Counted from the first letter of the stretch, positions 32,370 to 41,489 are shown. The stretch is DNA of 64,000 bases from Bacteroidota bacterium (GCA_017860345.1 JAFNAV010000033.1:1-64000); one strand, 5' to 3'. Translations and numbers: made by a program. The notes: generated by a model not told the origin, from the letters alone.

Positions 32370-33269
32370 AAATCTGTTATTTTAAAAGTTTTTTTTTGAA
32401 TTCTATTAAATATCTCCTTTAAAAAGGTTCAACGCACCATATACTACAATTTTTGTTTTTCGACTGAATGTATATGTAATGTTTAAATTCAAATAGTTGA
32501 ATATTTCAATCTTTTTGTGTTACAAATATAGCTTATCAAATTGCCTAAGTCAATAGTAATCAACAGGTAGCATTACCGATTATAGCTTATAGTATATTTT
32601 GCTACATTTTACGATTTTACAAAATATTAAAAATGACATAAATCTTTTTGTTATACTTGTTTTATTTACTGTATGTTGCTTATTAATAGTTGTTTATATT
32701 GGCTTGCCTGTCGTATTTTATTTGTCCTTATATTGTGTTTGTTGCTTATCTATGTTGTGTAGGCTAATTTTTTTTACTTAATATATCAGTTGTGTTTAGT
32801 GATATTGGTTAATATGTTTTACGTATGTGTTTTATATCATTTTTTTGATTGATGATTTTTTTATCAATTAACATATATTAACACAGTTCTTGTCAATATT
32901 TTATATTTTAACTTATATTTATTCTAAAATTAATAGCTTGTGTAATAATTTGTATGAAATTAGTGTGGGGGTGTTATAATAGTATTATCTACAAAAAAGT
33001 AGTCTTTCGCTTTGCTAAACACGGTAATGAATAATAACTGCTATTTCGTATTCACTACAAAGCCTCGTCGTTGTTATTATGTAGCTTTTTTTCTATGGCG
33101 TTAGCTTATTAGCTTGATATTAATGCTCAGGTAATCAGTTAATGCCTGTTTAAAGCAGTTTTCAATGATGTTTTTTGTAAACAGAGTAATTACTCCATTT
33201 TTTGAAAACTATTGTGCGTATAGTGCTTGTGTATCGTTATGCCGTTGCCGGTTGTTTGGCTGGTTCAAT
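32370..33269. other. 900-bp AT-rich gene-poor region
   Basis: No convincing coding region on either strand; a 60-codon frame at 32599-32781 is low-complexity and hydrophobic only because of T-richness. What can be seen: a -7-like TATATTTG on the minus strand (32523-32530) that could serve the broken lipoprotein gene; a stem CTACA/TGTAG followed by a T run (about 33054-33088) that could end a short plus-strand RNA; and nested complementary segments CTGTTTA/TAAACAG (33146-33152, 33178-33184). The base composition differs visibly from neighbouring genes. Confidence 0.5.
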
Positions 33270-33309
33270 AAAAAAACGCAACCGGACGTTTTTTTTACTT
33301 CCGGTTGCG
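33270..33309 (-). terminator. Terminator of the gene at 33413-33850
   Basis: CGCAACCGGA (33277-33286) pairs with TCCGGTTGCG (33300-33309). On the minus strand it is followed by TTTTTTT, about 100 bp after the gene's stop codon. Confidence 0.85.
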
Positions 33310-33412
33310 CTTACGTGTCGAAAAAATGTTTTTTGCAAAAGTCCTATCCTACATAAATGGTTTAGGTTACATTTTCTTTTTCCTTTACAAATATTTAAAA
33401 TCCAAATAATAA

Positions 33413-33850
33413 TTAGTTTACAGCATTCTTTTTTTCTTCCGATTGCTGCTTCTGCATTAGCCATTTTACGGCTTGCTCTTCCGATTTATAAACCCGGATA
33501 TTTATTCCGTGGTTTAGACAGACAGTTTGAATAAAATTGTAAAAACTTTCTTGTTCAGGGTTCATTATATATGCCGTAGGTGTATACCTGATTTTTTCAT
33601 CTATTTTATCGTAATAGTGTTCAAACCAAAAATAGGCACTTCCCATAAGTATAAAATTGTAAGCTTCGCTGAAATCGAAGAATAACTTACAATCGGTTTC
33701 GAGTGCTTTTTTTCTAAAAAAGATGCCCATCTCAGCTGCTTCATTTTCGTATATGTTACCACTTATTTTTACATAAATGATTTTATTGACAATATCTATT
33801 GTATAGAAATATCGCAATTGTCTGTTGTTGTAAATTGGGCTCGCTATCAT
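33413..33850 (-). CDS. Hypothetical protein, possibly STAS/SpoIIAA-like
   Basis: 145 aa, no signal peptide, no membrane segment. The pattern NKIIYVKISGNIYENEAAEMGIFF, then KLFFDFSEAYNFI, then RYTPTAYIMNP, then INIRVYKSEEQAVKWLMQK gives alternating strands and helices like the SpoIIAA/STAS-like proteins that are common but poorly described in Bacteroidetes. No catalytic motif is visible. It is an isolated minus-strand gene with its own terminator and a plausible promoter (minus strand TAAATTTG at 33944-33951, with CTTG 19 bp upstream). I cannot assign a function; the fold suggestion is an inference from the residue pattern only. Confidence 0.7.
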   Translation of the reverse strand: MIASPIYNNRQLRYFYTIDIVNKIIYVKISGNIYENEAAEMGIFFRKKALETDCKLFFDFSEAYNFILMGSAYFWFEHYYDKIDEKIRYTPTAYIMNPEQESFYNFIQTVCLNHGINIRVYKSEEQAVKWLMQKQQSEEKKNAVN

Positions 33851-34173
33851 TGTCAGTGAAATTTGTTAGTGAATATATATTTTCGTGATTGTGAATTTCG
33901 ACTTTTTCTCTGATGCTAAAGTAATATGATAGTTTCCGATAACCAAATTTATTGATTTGTATATTCAAGACAAGTGTTTGTGTAAGTGTCTACAAATCAA
34001 ACATTTGTATATTTGTATTAATTCAATAATTAAGACAGACCATTTTGAGACAGTTGTTTTTAGTTAAAATGAATGATTCTAACGCATTATTTTAAAAGAA
34101 AATGCTTTATTTCTGAAACAAAAAAACTGTTTGTGACATCTATTAATAGGGAATAATAAATTCAAATTTTTAT
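33851..34173. other. AT-rich intergenic region with divergent promoters
   Basis: About 320 bp without a gene. On the minus strand TAAATTTG (33944-33951) may drive the gene ending at 33413. On the plus strand TATATTTG (34008-34015) overlaps the inverted repeat TACAAAT/ATTTGTA (33991-33997, 34003-34009) and may drive the DHFR-like gene. Nothing else is supported. Confidence 0.45.
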
Positions 34174-34710
34174 ATGGATAAAAGGATAATTCTTTATATA
34201 GCAATGAGTCTCGATGGCTATATTGCAGATAGTGATGGTGGTCTCGATTTTCTGTCAGTAGTGGAAAAAGAAGGTGAGGACTACGGGTACGAAAAGTTTG
34301 TAGAGTCGGTAGATACTATAATCATGGGCAGAAAAACCTACGATAAGGTGTTGTCGTTTGGGATAGATTTTCCGCATGCACATAAAAGATGCTATATACT
34401 GACGCGCACCCAACGGCCTGACGAAGGTAACATTACATTTTATAATCAGGGGAATTTAAAAATGCTGATTCAGCATCTGAAAAGCCAACAGGGTAAAGAT
34501 GTTTTTGTGGATGGTGGGGCTGATGTGGTTAATGAATTGCTGAAGGATGGACTGATTGACGAGCTGATTATTTCGGTTGTACCGGTGTTGTTGGGTGGCG
34601 GAGTTAGCTTGTTTAAAATGGAATATCCGGTGCAAAAACTGACGCTCAGCTCAGCAAAAAGCTTTGATACGGGACTGGTGCAACTGCATTATATTACTGA
34701 CAGGCAATGA
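34174..34710 (+). CDS. DHFR/RibD C-terminal-like reductase
   Basis: 178 aa, dihydrofolate-reductase fold of the RibD C-terminal group. Visible: LYIAMSLDGYIADSDGGLDFL at the N-terminus, TIIMGRKTYDKVLSFG near residue 48, RCYILTR near 72, DVFVDGGADVVNELLKDGLIDEL near 110 and PVLLGGGVSLF near 138. Proteins of this type (YwjB/YyaP-like) bind NADPH; the physiological substrate is unknown and true dihydrofolate reductase activity is not implied. It stands alone on the plus strand, in an AT-rich area, upstream of the Phe/Tyr attenuator. No terminator is obvious after it, but the next gene has its own promoter and leader. Confidence 0.88.
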   Translation: MDKRIILYIAMSLDGYIADSDGGLDFLSVVEKEGEDYGYEKFVESVDTIIMGRKTYDKVLSFGIDFPHAHKRCYILTRTQRPDEGNITFYNQGNLKMLIQHLKSQQGKDVFVDGGADVVNELLKDGLIDELIISVVPVLLGGGVSLFKMEYPVQKLTLSSAKSFDTGLVQLHYITDRQ

Positions 34711-34899
34711 TGCTGAGTGCCTTGCTGTAAAGATGTTGCTGATTATAAATATTTTGTGCTGATAATGTAATGATGATGTTGGGCGGTTAAGTTGCTGTTA
34801 ATTAGTCATTTGGTTGATTGCTGCTGTGTAAGTGAATTTCATTTTTAATTTTTTTGAAAGTTTTTTCTGATAGTTTCGTTATTTTTCTCAAAATAATAT

Positions 34900-34907
34900 T
34901 ACTTTTG
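34900..34907 (+). promoter_or_regulatory. Putative -7 box of the pheA operon
   Basis: TACTTTTG matches TAnnTTTG. Transcription would start about 20 bp before the leader-peptide ATG at 34934. Confidence 0.55.
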
Positions 34908-34933
34908 CCAACGAATCAGAAACGATAGACGAA

Positions 34934-34984
34934 ATGACAAGATTTTTTACATACTTTTATTTTTACTTTTACTTTAGCAGGTAA
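34934..34984 (+). CDS. Phe/Tyr-rich leader peptide of the pheA operon
   Basis: A 16-residue open frame, MTRFFTYFYFYFYFSR, with six Phe and four Tyr codons, ending in TAA at 34982-34984. Ten of 16 residues are the end products of the pathway encoded downstream. It is followed at once by the antiterminator strand and then the terminator at 35039-35075, so it is a regulatory peptide that senses charged tRNA-Phe and tRNA-Tyr through ribosome stalling, as in classic amino acid attenuators. It is too short to be found by length-based gene finding. Confidence 0.88.
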   Translation: MTRFFTYFYFYFYFSR

Positions 34985-35075
34985 GGGCAGGATGAACGTA
35001 TGTAAATAAATTATGAACAATACTAAATGACATATACAAAATCCTGCCCGTAGATTACGGGTGGGATTTTTTTTT
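34985..35075 (+). terminator. Attenuator: antiterminator and intrinsic terminator
   Basis: The strand GGGCAGGAT (34985-34993), immediately after the leader stop codon, is fully complementary to ATCCTGCCC (35041-35049). That same segment forms the 5' arm of a 14-bp terminator stem (35039-35052 with 35056-35069, loop GAT) followed by a T run. A ribosome that finishes the leader covers 34985-34993 and lets the terminator form; a ribosome stalled on Phe/Tyr codons leaves it free to form the antiterminator. Confidence 0.88.
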
Positions 35076-35123
35076 GATTGCGGAGTAAAATAAATATAAG
35101 ATTGTATAATAACATTCAATTAC

Positions 35124-35969
35124 ATGAGAAAAGTAGCTATTCAGGGTGGACTTGGCGCCTATCACGGCATTGCGGCAGAGAATTTTTTTGCCAATGATGA
35201 GGTTGAAATTATTCCTTGTATTACGTTTCGGGATATTTTTGAGACTATAAAAAAAGACCCCAATGTAATAGGTATTATGGCTATTGAAAATACAATTGCC
35301 GGTAGCTTATTGCCTAATTATGAATTACTCAAGGAATATAAGCTCCCTATTGCCGGCGAATTTAAACTGCGTATTTCTCATTGCCTGGCAGCTTTGCCCG
35401 GGCAAACTATCCATGATATCAGGGAAGTGCAATCGCACCCCATAGCTCTGATGCAGTGCGGTAATTTTCTGAATACATTGCCGGGAGTTAAAGTGGTGGA
35501 GCATGAGGATACTGCACTTGCAGCCCGCGATATTGCAGCCAATCATTTGATGGGTAATGCGGCCATTTGCAGTGCAAGAGCCGCCGAAATCTATGGACTG
35601 AATATTCTTGCATCGGGAATTGAAACAAACAAGCATAATTTTACCCGTTTTCTGATTTTTGGCAACCAATGGGTGGTGGACGAAATACAAAAGGATGAGG
35701 CTATTAATAAAGCATCGGTGGTTTTTACCTTGCCACACAATGAGGGTAGCTTGTCTAAAGTGTTGTCTGTGTTTTCGTTTTATGACATCAATCTTACTAA
35801 AATACAATCGCTTCCTATTATTGGTCGCGAATGGGAATACCAGTTTTACGTCGACTTTAAGTTTGCGGATCACGAACGTTATAAACAGTCGTTATCGGCC
35901 ATCAAGCCATTGATTAACGAGCTACGTACTTTGGGTGAATATCCCGAGGGCGTTACCCCACTGGTGTGA
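35124..35969 (+). CDS. pheA: Prephenate dehydratase PheA with ACT domain
   Basis: 281 aa cytoplasmic enzyme turning prephenate into phenylpyruvate. Catalytic domain motifs: VAIQGGLGAYHGIAAENFF near residue 4, GIMAIENTIAGSL near 52, ALAARDIAANHLMGNAAICS near 132, and HNFTRFLIFG near 172 with the essential TRF. Residues about 198-275 are an ACT domain with LTKIQSLPIIGREWEYQFYVDF, the usual Phe-binding ESRP-like site; here SLP replaces SRP. It is not fused to chorismate mutase, which is found on the AroF fusion two genes downstream. Expression is likely controlled by the leader-peptide attenuator that ends 48 bp upstream. Confidence 0.95.
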   Translation: MRKVAIQGGLGAYHGIAAENFFANDEVEIIPCITFRDIFETIKKDPNVIGIMAIENTIAGSLLPNYELLKEYKLPIAGEFKLRISHCLAALPGQTIHDIREVQSHPIALMQCGNFLNTLPGVKVVEHEDTALAARDIAANHLMGNAAICSARAAEIYGLNILASGIETNKHNFTRFLIFGNQWVVDEIQKDEAINKASVVFTLPHNEGSLSKVLSVFSFYDINLTKIQSLPIIGREWEYQFYVDFKFADHERYKQSLSAIKPLINELRTLGEYPEGVTPLV

Positions 35970-36066
35970 AAACGGTGTTAAACAAATGTTACTACTGACC
36001 GATTTTCAGGTACCAGAACAGAGATAATGAACAAAATAATGAATTAATAAGTTTTTTTTCAGAAAC

Positions 36067-37296
36067 ATGAATAATAAAGCCATAACTGACGATACAACTT
36101 CTGCCACACCAAATGAGAGTGTGGTTGCAAAACCGGTTGTGCCGGCTGACAGACTTAATACGGTGAGCGAATATTATTTCTCTACCAAGCTGAAAGAAGT
36201 GGCCGGGATGAATGCCCGCGGACTGAATGTGATTAGTTTGGGTATTGGTAGTCCGGATCTTCCGCCTTCAAAGGAAACAATTGAAGCTCTTGCTCAATCG
36301 GCTACGGAGTCAAATGCTCATGGTTATCAGCCATATGTGGGAATTCCGGAACTTCGTGAGGCTTTTGCTGCCTGGTATAGCCGCTGGTTTGGTGTAACGC
36401 TGAATGCTGCCAACGAAGTTCAGCCGCTGATAGGATCCAAAGAAGGAATTTTGCATATATCTATGGCTTTCCTTAATCCGGGCGATGGCGTGTTGGTGCC
36501 TAATCCGGGTTATCCTACCTATTCGTCGGTTAGTAATTTGGTGCAGGCCAGGGTTATTGCTTACGACCTTGATGAGGATAATAATTGGCAGCCCGATTTT
36601 GACGCATTGGAGCAATTGGACCTGAGCGGTGTAAAACTGATGTGGGTGAATTATCCGAATATGCCCACAGGAGCAAGCGCTACTCCCGAATTGTTTGAAA
36701 AATTTGTGGCTTTTGGTAAAAAACATGGCATTGTTATTTGTAACGATAATCCTTATAGTTTTATTCTGAACGAAAACAGGCTGAGCATTTTGCAGGTTGA
36801 GGGTGCAAAGGATATTTGTATTGAACTGAATTCGATGAGCAAATCGCACAATATGCCGGGTTGGCGTATGGGTGTTCTGGCTTCCAATGCTCAGTTTGTA
36901 CAGTGGATACTTAAGGTTAAAAGTAATATCGATAGTGGACAGTTTAAACCTATGCAGGTGGCTGCTGTGGCTGCGTTGAATAATACGGACGAATGGCACA
37001 GAGAGATGAATATCAACTTGTACCGCAACCGCAGGCAGCTGGCCGAAGAGATATTGACAACGCTGGGTTGTACTTTCGACCCCAAACAGGTGGGTATGTT
37101 TCTTTGGGGAAAGATACCTGATTCGTACAGCGATAGCGGCGAACTGGCTGATAAAGTACTGTACGAGGCAAAGGTGTTTATCACTCCCGGATTTATTTTT
37201 GGAGATAAAGGAAAAAGATATATCCGCTTGTCGCTTTGTGCCAACGAGATAATGCTTGCAGAGGCCCTGGCAAGGGTAAAACAGTTGGTAGGGTAA
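36067..37296 (+). CDS. PLP-dependent aminotransferase, class I/II (aromatic pathway)
   Basis: 409 aa fold-type I aminotransferase. Visible: ISLGIGSPDLPPSKETIEAL near residue 57, GYQPYVGIPELREAF near 88, PGYPTYSSV near 145, NYPNMPTGA near 195, NDNPYSFI near 228 and the PLP lysine in ELNSMSKSHNMPGWRMGVLA near 255. Lying between pheA and aroF-CM, it probably converts phenylpyruvate and/or 4-hydroxyphenylpyruvate to Phe and Tyr; amination of prephenate is an alternative that sequence alone does not exclude. An N-terminal extension of about 20 residues (Thr/Asn/Val-rich) precedes the conserved part. No tyrA follows in this operon, so tyrosine synthesis needs a dehydrogenase gene elsewhere. Confidence 0.88.
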   Translation: MNNKAITDDTTSATPNESVVAKPVVPADRLNTVSEYYFSTKLKEVAGMNARGLNVISLGIGSPDLPPSKETIEALAQSATESNAHGYQPYVGIPELREAFAAWYSRWFGVTLNAANEVQPLIGSKEGILHISMAFLNPGDGVLVPNPGYPTYSSVSNLVQARVIAYDLDEDNNWQPDFDALEQLDLSGVKLMWVNYPNMPTGASATPELFEKFVAFGKKHGIVICNDNPYSFILNENRLSILQVEGAKDICIELNSMSKSHNMPGWRMGVLASNAQFVQWILKVKSNIDSGQFKPMQVAAVAALNNTDEWHREMNINLYRNRRQLAEEILTTLGCTFDPKQVGMFLWGKIPDSYSDSGELADKVLYEAKVFITPGFIFGDKGKRYIRLSLCANEIMLAEALARVKQLVG

Positions 37297-37379
37297 ATGA
37301 ATAGTGGAAAGTGAGCGGCGTTGATTGCTACTATCGGATATCGTAATTATTAAAATAAACAAATAAAAAGTAAATATAT

Positions 37380-38441
37380 ATGGAATTAGAATCGATTTTA
37401 TTCCCGGGTATGGACGATAAACGTCCGCTTATAATTGCCGGGCCTTGTAGTGCCGAAACCGAAGAGCAAGTGATGGATACTGCTCGTAAATTAGCTGCTA
37501 ATGGTGTGAAAATTTTTCGTGCCGGTATATGGAAACCCCGTACCAAGCCCGGAGGCTTTGAGGGTAATGGCGTGAAAGCGCTGCCTTGGTTGAAGCGTGT
37601 GAAAGCGGAACTGGGAATGTATACTGCAGTAGAGGTGGCTACGGCTGCTCATGTGCGCGAGGCGTTGGCTTACGACGTGGATATGCTTTGGATAGGTGCA
37701 CGTACCTCGGCCAATCCTTTTGCTGTACAGGAGGTGGCTGATGCGCTGGAGGGTATGGATATTCCGGTGTTGATAAAGAATCCGGTAAATCCTGATCTGG
37801 ATTTGTGGATTGGCGCCATTGAGCGTATTTATAACGCAGGAATTCGTAGGATTGGAGCTATACATCGTGGATTTAGTTCATATGATAAGAAAATATACCG
37901 TAACCTGCCTCAGTGGCATATTCCTATTGAGCTGAAACGTCAGATACCAAATTTGCCTTTAGTGTGCGACCCGAGCCATATTGGCGGCCGCAGGGAGTTG
38001 ATTGCGCCGCTTTGTCAGCAGGCTATGGACTTGAATTTTGATGGACTGATAGTGGAGTCGCACTGCAACCCAGAAAAGGCGTGGAGCGATGCTTCGCAGC
38101 AGGTTACGCCTGAGGTGCTGGATTTTATTCTGAACACTATGGTGATACGTGATACTAACCAAACTACTGAGAGTTTGGCGAGCTTGCGCAGACAGATTGA
38201 TGAACTGGATAATAGTTTGCTGGAGTTGCTGGCGCGGCGTATGCGTATATCCGAAGAGATTGGGCAGTACAAAAAGGAGCATAATATGCCTATTTTGCAG
38301 GCGCAGCGCTATGATGAGATATTGCAAAACCGGATTTCGCAGGCCGAAAGTATGGGCATGGACGGAGAGTTTATGAAAACCGTGCTGGTGGCTATTCATG
38401 AGGAATCGGTGAGGCATCAGCAGGAGATTATGAAGCAGTAA
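37380..38441 (+). CDS. DAHP synthase - chorismate mutase fusion
   Basis: 353 aa. Residues about 1-260 are a type I-beta DAHP synthase (AroA/KDSA family): LIIAGPCSAETEEQVMDTA near 18, FRAGIWKPRTKPGGFEGNG near 46, LPLVCDPSHIGGRRELIAPL near 192 and GLIVESHCNPEKAWSD near 222. Residues about 265-353 are an AroQ chorismate mutase helix bundle (LRRQIDELDNSLLELLARRMRIS). The fusion catalyses entry into the shikimate pathway and the branch to prephenate; fused mutase domains often act as the allosteric sensor. This fusion at the end of a pheA operon is common in Bacteroidetes. It is the last gene of the operon, followed by a dispersed repeat and a terminator. Confidence 0.95.
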   Translation: MELESILFPGMDDKRPLIIAGPCSAETEEQVMDTARKLAANGVKIFRAGIWKPRTKPGGFEGNGVKALPWLKRVKAELGMYTAVEVATAAHVREALAYDVDMLWIGARTSANPFAVQEVADALEGMDIPVLIKNPVNPDLDLWIGAIERIYNAGIRRIGAIHRGFSSYDKKIYRNLPQWHIPIELKRQIPNLPLVCDPSHIGGRRELIAPLCQQAMDLNFDGLIVESHCNPEKAWSDASQQVTPEVLDFILNTMVIRDTNQTTESLASLRRQIDELDNSLLELLARRMRISEEIGQYKKEHNMPILQAQRYDEILQNRISQAESMGMDGEFMKTVLVAIHEESVRHQQEIMKQ

Positions 38442-38498
38442 TTTTGCTTGTTTTTTGCAAGGGGGATGATTGTTTGGTGTTGACAGTGGCGTTGCGCC

Positions 38499-38627
38499 GG
38501 GTGAGGGATAGTAGTGGAAAGGACGCGCGCGAGGGAGCGGCCTGAGCCGTAGGCGAGGGATGGGACTGAGTGCGTGGACTTGGAGCGGATAGCCCGACCC
38601 GACCTTGGGAGGGGCACCCCCAAAAAA
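38499..38627. repeat. Dispersed repeat, copy 2 (structured, about 130 bp)
   Basis: Begins GGGTGAGGGATAGTAGTGG and ends AGCGGATAGCCCGACCC, then GGGGCACCCCCAAAAA, matching copy 1 at 15892-16000. The variable middle pairs ACGCGC with GTGCGT, a different stem from copy 1 in the same place. It lies 58 bp after the aroF-CM stop and before the operon's terminator. Frames across it (38417-38773, 38428-38682) are not taken as genes. Confidence 0.85.
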
Positions 38628-38666
38628 TGAAAGATGTATTTATGGATGGAATGTGGGGGATAAGAA

Positions 38667-38700
38667 AAAGCCCGATACTCAAATGTGAGTGTCGGGCTTT
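38667..38700. terminator. Bidirectional terminator between aroF-CM and frdB
   Basis: AAAGCCCGATACTCA (38667-38681) and its complement at 38686-38700 form a 15-bp stem with one G-T pair and loop AATG. The minus-strand side ends in a T run, so it can stop both the pheA operon and the convergent frd operon. Confidence 0.9.
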
Positions 38701-38726
38701 GTTCTACTTTGTATGCCTGATTTAGA

Positions 38727-39482
38727 TTAATCCTGGAATTTTGCACACAGGAACTCGCGGTTGAGGCGGGCAATGTGTGAAATGGATATGGCTTTGGGGC
38801 ATTCTGCTTCGCAGGCGCCGGTGTTGGTACAGTTACCGAATCCGAGTTCGTCCATTTTGGCTACCATGGCTTTTGCGCGTGCAGAGGCTTCTACGCGTCC
38901 TTGCGGAAGTAGTGCCAGCTGACTTACTTTAGCTGCGAGGAAGAGCATGGCTGAACCGTTTTTGCAGGCAGCAGCGCAGGCGCCACAGCCGATACATGAG
39001 GCGGCATCCATGGCTTCGTCGGCTTTGATTTTGGAAATAGGAATGGCATTGCCGTCGGGCACACCACCTGTATTTACCGATACGTAACCGCCGGCCTGAA
39101 TGATTTTGTCGTAAGCGCTGCGATCGACCATGAGGTCTTTGATTACAGGGAATGCGGCTGAGCGCCAAGGTTCAACCACGATGGTTTCGCCGTCGCTGAA
39201 ACGGCGCATGTGGAGCTGGCAGGTGGTGGTTTCGCCATCTTTGCCGTGTGGGTGTCCGTTGATGTAGAGCGAACACATACCGCAGATACCTTCGCGACAG
39301 TCGTGGTCGAATACGATAGGTTCTTTGCGTTCTTTGATTAGTTTTTCGTTCAACACGTCCAGCATTTCAAGAAATGAACTGTCTGTCGAAACGTTGTCCA
39401 GCTTGTAGAGTTCGAATGCTCCTTTAGCTTTAGGACCGGCCTGACGCCATACTTTGAGTGTTACATTTATAGTTTTTTCCAT
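38727..39482 (-). CDS. frdB: Fumarate reductase/succinate dehydrogenase iron-sulfur subunit
   Basis: 251 aa, electron relay between the flavoprotein and the membrane cytochrome b. Three cluster-binding motifs are seen: [2Fe-2S] in [18 protein letters not shown] with the distal Cys in TTTCQLHM, [4Fe-4S] in [17 protein letters not shown], and [3Fe-4S] in [17 protein letters not shown]. It is the last gene of the frdCAB operon on the minus strand, 21 bp after frdA. Direction (fumarate reduction versus succinate oxidation) is not given by sequence; the menaquinone genes in the same window and the cytochrome b type favour fumarate reduction in an anaerobe. Confidence 0.95.
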   Translation of the reverse strand: MEKTINVTLKVWRQAGPKAKGAFELYKLDNVSTDSSFLEMLDVLNEKLIKERKEPIVFDHDCREGICGMCSLYINGHPHGKDGETTTCQLHMRRFSDGETIVVEPWRSAAFPVIKDLMVDRSAYDKIIQAGGYVSVNTGGVPDGNAIPISKIKADEAMDAASCIGCGACAAACKNGSAMLFLAAKVSQLALLPQGRVEASARAKAMVAKMDELGFGNCTNTGACEAECPKAISISHIARLNREFLCAKFQD

Positions 39483-39503
39483 TTTACTTTCTGTGATTAC
39501 GGG

Positions 39504-41462
39504 TTACGCTTTATAATTACGTTGCTGACGTTGGATAAATTCGTAATCCAATGCTTCTTTAAGCAATGTGGGTTCCTGGCCTTCGCCATTATATTTCCAG
39601 CATGATGCGAATGAGAATTCTTCGTCGTTACGAAGGGCTTCACCGTCGGGTGTCTGGTATTCTTCGCGGAAGTGACCACCGCAGGATTCTTCGCGCATCA
39701 GAGCGTCGCGTGCCATAAGTTCGCCAATTTCGATAAAGTCGGCAACGCGTAAGGCTTTTTCCAATTCAACATTAACGCCGTCGGTAGTTCCCGGTACGTA
39801 TACTTTAGTCCAGAACTCTTCGCGGATTTGTTTGATTTTTTCCAAAGCAATTTCCAGACCTGCTTTGTTGCGTCCCATACCTACAAAATCCCACATAACC
39901 AATCCCAGTTCGCGGTGGATAGAGTCTACCGAGTGGTCGCCCTGAACTTTCATGATTCTTTCAATTTTGTCTTTTACCGCTTTTTCGGCTTCGTCAAACT
40001 CAGGTAAATCTGTGCTCATGCGCGGAACCTGGATTTGATCCGAAAGGTAATTCTGAATGGTGTAAGGGAGTACGAAATATCCGTCGGCCAAACCTTGCAT
40101 CAGAGCCGATGCCCCAAGGCGGTTGGCTCCGTGGTCGGAGAAGTTGGCTTCGCCAATACAGAACAGGCCTTTGATAGATGTTTGTAGTTCGTAATCGACC
40201 CAGATACCACCCATGGTGTAGTGGATAGCCGGATAAATCATCATCGGGGTTTTGTATGGATTGTCGTCCACAATTTTTTCGTACATCTGGAAAAGGTTGC
40301 CATAACGGGCACGGATGGTGTCTTCGCCAAGGCGTTCGATAGCCGATGAAAAGTCGAGATATACTGCCAGCCCGGTGTTGCCTACACCAAATCCGGCATC
40401 GCAGCGTTCTTTGGCGGCGCGCGATGCTACGTCGCGTGGTACAAGGTTCCCGAAAGCCGGATAGCGACGTTCCAGATAGTAGTCGCGATCTTCTTCTTTG
40501 AGATCGGTTGGTTTTAATTTACCGGCGCGAATGGCTTCGGCATCTTCTTTTTTCTTGGGTACCCAGATGCGTCCGTCGTTACGAAGCGACTCTGACATCA
40601 AAGTCAGTTTGGACTGGTATTCGCCGTGTACAGGAATACAGGTAGGGTGAATCTGAGCGTAAGCCGGATTGGAGAAATATGCTCCTTTTTTGTAAATTTG
40701 TACTGCTGCCGAGCCATTGGAACCCATAGCATTGGTAGAGAGGAAGAACGTATTACCGTAACCACCGGTACCGATTACTACGGCGTGTGCAAAAAAGCGT
40801 TCAACCTTGCCTGTAACCAAATTACGGGCAATGATACCGCGAGCGCGACCGTCGATGATAACTACGTCGAGCATTTCGTAGCGGGCATATAGTTTTACTT
40901 TACCCTGACCAATCTGACGGCTTAAGGCTGAGTATGCTCCGAGAAGCAACTGCTGGCCGGTTTGACCTTTAGCGTAGAAAGTACGCGATACCTGTGCACC
41001 ACCAAATGAGCGGTTGTCGAGCAAGCCGCCGTATTCGCGGGCAAAAGGTACACCCTGAGCCACACATTGGTCGATGATGTTTCCTGATACTTCGGCCAAA
41101 CGGTGAACATTGGCTTCGCGGGCGCGGTAGTCGCCTCCTTTGATAGTGTCGTAGAAAAGGCGGTAAACCGAGTCACCGTCGTTCTGATAATTTTTTGCTG
41201 CATTGATACCACCCTGAGCGGCAATGGAGTGCGCGCGGCGTGGAGAGTCCTGAATACAGAAGTTGAGTACGTTGAACCCAAGCTCAGCAAGACTGGCTGC
41301 TGCCGAAGCTCCAGCAAGTCCTGTACCAACAACAATTACGTCGAGGCGACGTTTGTTGGCCGGGTTCACTAATTTTTGATGTGACTTATAATAGTTCCAT
41401 TTTTCTGCCAATGGTCCGGCAGGAATTTTAGCATCTATCTTAGTTTCTTCTATCTTTGCCAT
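39504..41462 (-). CDS. frdA: Fumarate reductase/succinate dehydrogenase flavoprotein subunit
   Basis: 652 aa catalytic subunit with covalent FAD. Visible: [21 protein letters not shown] near residue 43, [15 protein letters not shown] near 77 with the FAD-linking His-Ser region, [15 protein letters not shown] near 275, the active-site region with [13 protein letters not shown] near 415, and [21 protein letters not shown] near 438. Length (over 640 aa) and the single cytochrome b partner agree with the Wolinella/Bacillus-type complex found in Bacteroidetes. It lies between frdC upstream (27 bp) and frdB downstream. Confidence 0.96.
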   Translation of the reverse strand: MAKIEETKIDAKIPAGPLAEKWNYYKSHQKLVNPANKRRLDVIVVGTGLAGASAAASLAELGFNVLNFCIQDSPRRAHSIAAQGGINAAKNYQNDGDSVYRLFYDTIKGGDYRAREANVHRLAEVSGNIIDQCVAQGVPFAREYGGLLDNRSFGGAQVSRTFYAKGQTGQQLLLGAYSALSRQIGQGKVKLYARYEMLDVVIIDGRARGIIARNLVTGKVERFFAHAVVIGTGGYGNTFFLSTNAMGSNGSAAVQIYKKGAYFSNPAYAQIHPTCIPVHGEYQSKLTLMSESLRNDGRIWVPKKKEDAEAIRAGKLKPTDLKEEDRDYYLERRYPAFGNLVPRDVASRAAKERCDAGFGVGNTGLAVYLDFSSAIERLGEDTIRARYGNLFQMYEKIVDDNPYKTPMMIYPAIHYTMGGIWVDYELQTSIKGLFCIGEANFSDHGANRLGASALMQGLADGYFVLPYTIQNYLSDQIQVPRMSTDLPEFDEAEKAVKDKIERIMKVQGDHSVDSIHRELGLVMWDFVGMGRNKAGLEIALEKIKQIREEFWTKVYVPGTTDGVNVELEKALRVADFIEIGELMARDALMREESCGGHFREEYQTPDGEALRNDEEFSFASCWKYNGEGQEPTLLKEALDYEFIQRQQRNYKA

Positions 41463-41489
41463 AAGTTTTAGTATTTACAAAATTAATGA

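Noticed and set aside
32599-32781. 60-codon hydrophobic frame in the AT-rich gap
   Set aside because: Composition follows the T-rich DNA, and there is no promoter or homologous motif.
36310-37362. 350-codon minus-strand frame opposite the aminotransferase gene
   Set aside because: Shadow of the aminotransferase; the composition is unlike a real protein and no motif is present.
38417-38773. Minus-strand frames over the dispersed repeat near 38.5 kb (also 15797-15997 and 15865-16140 over the other copy)
   Set aside because: They exist only because the GC-rich repeat lacks stop codons; frames differ between the two copies and encode Pro/Ser/Arg-rich nonsense.
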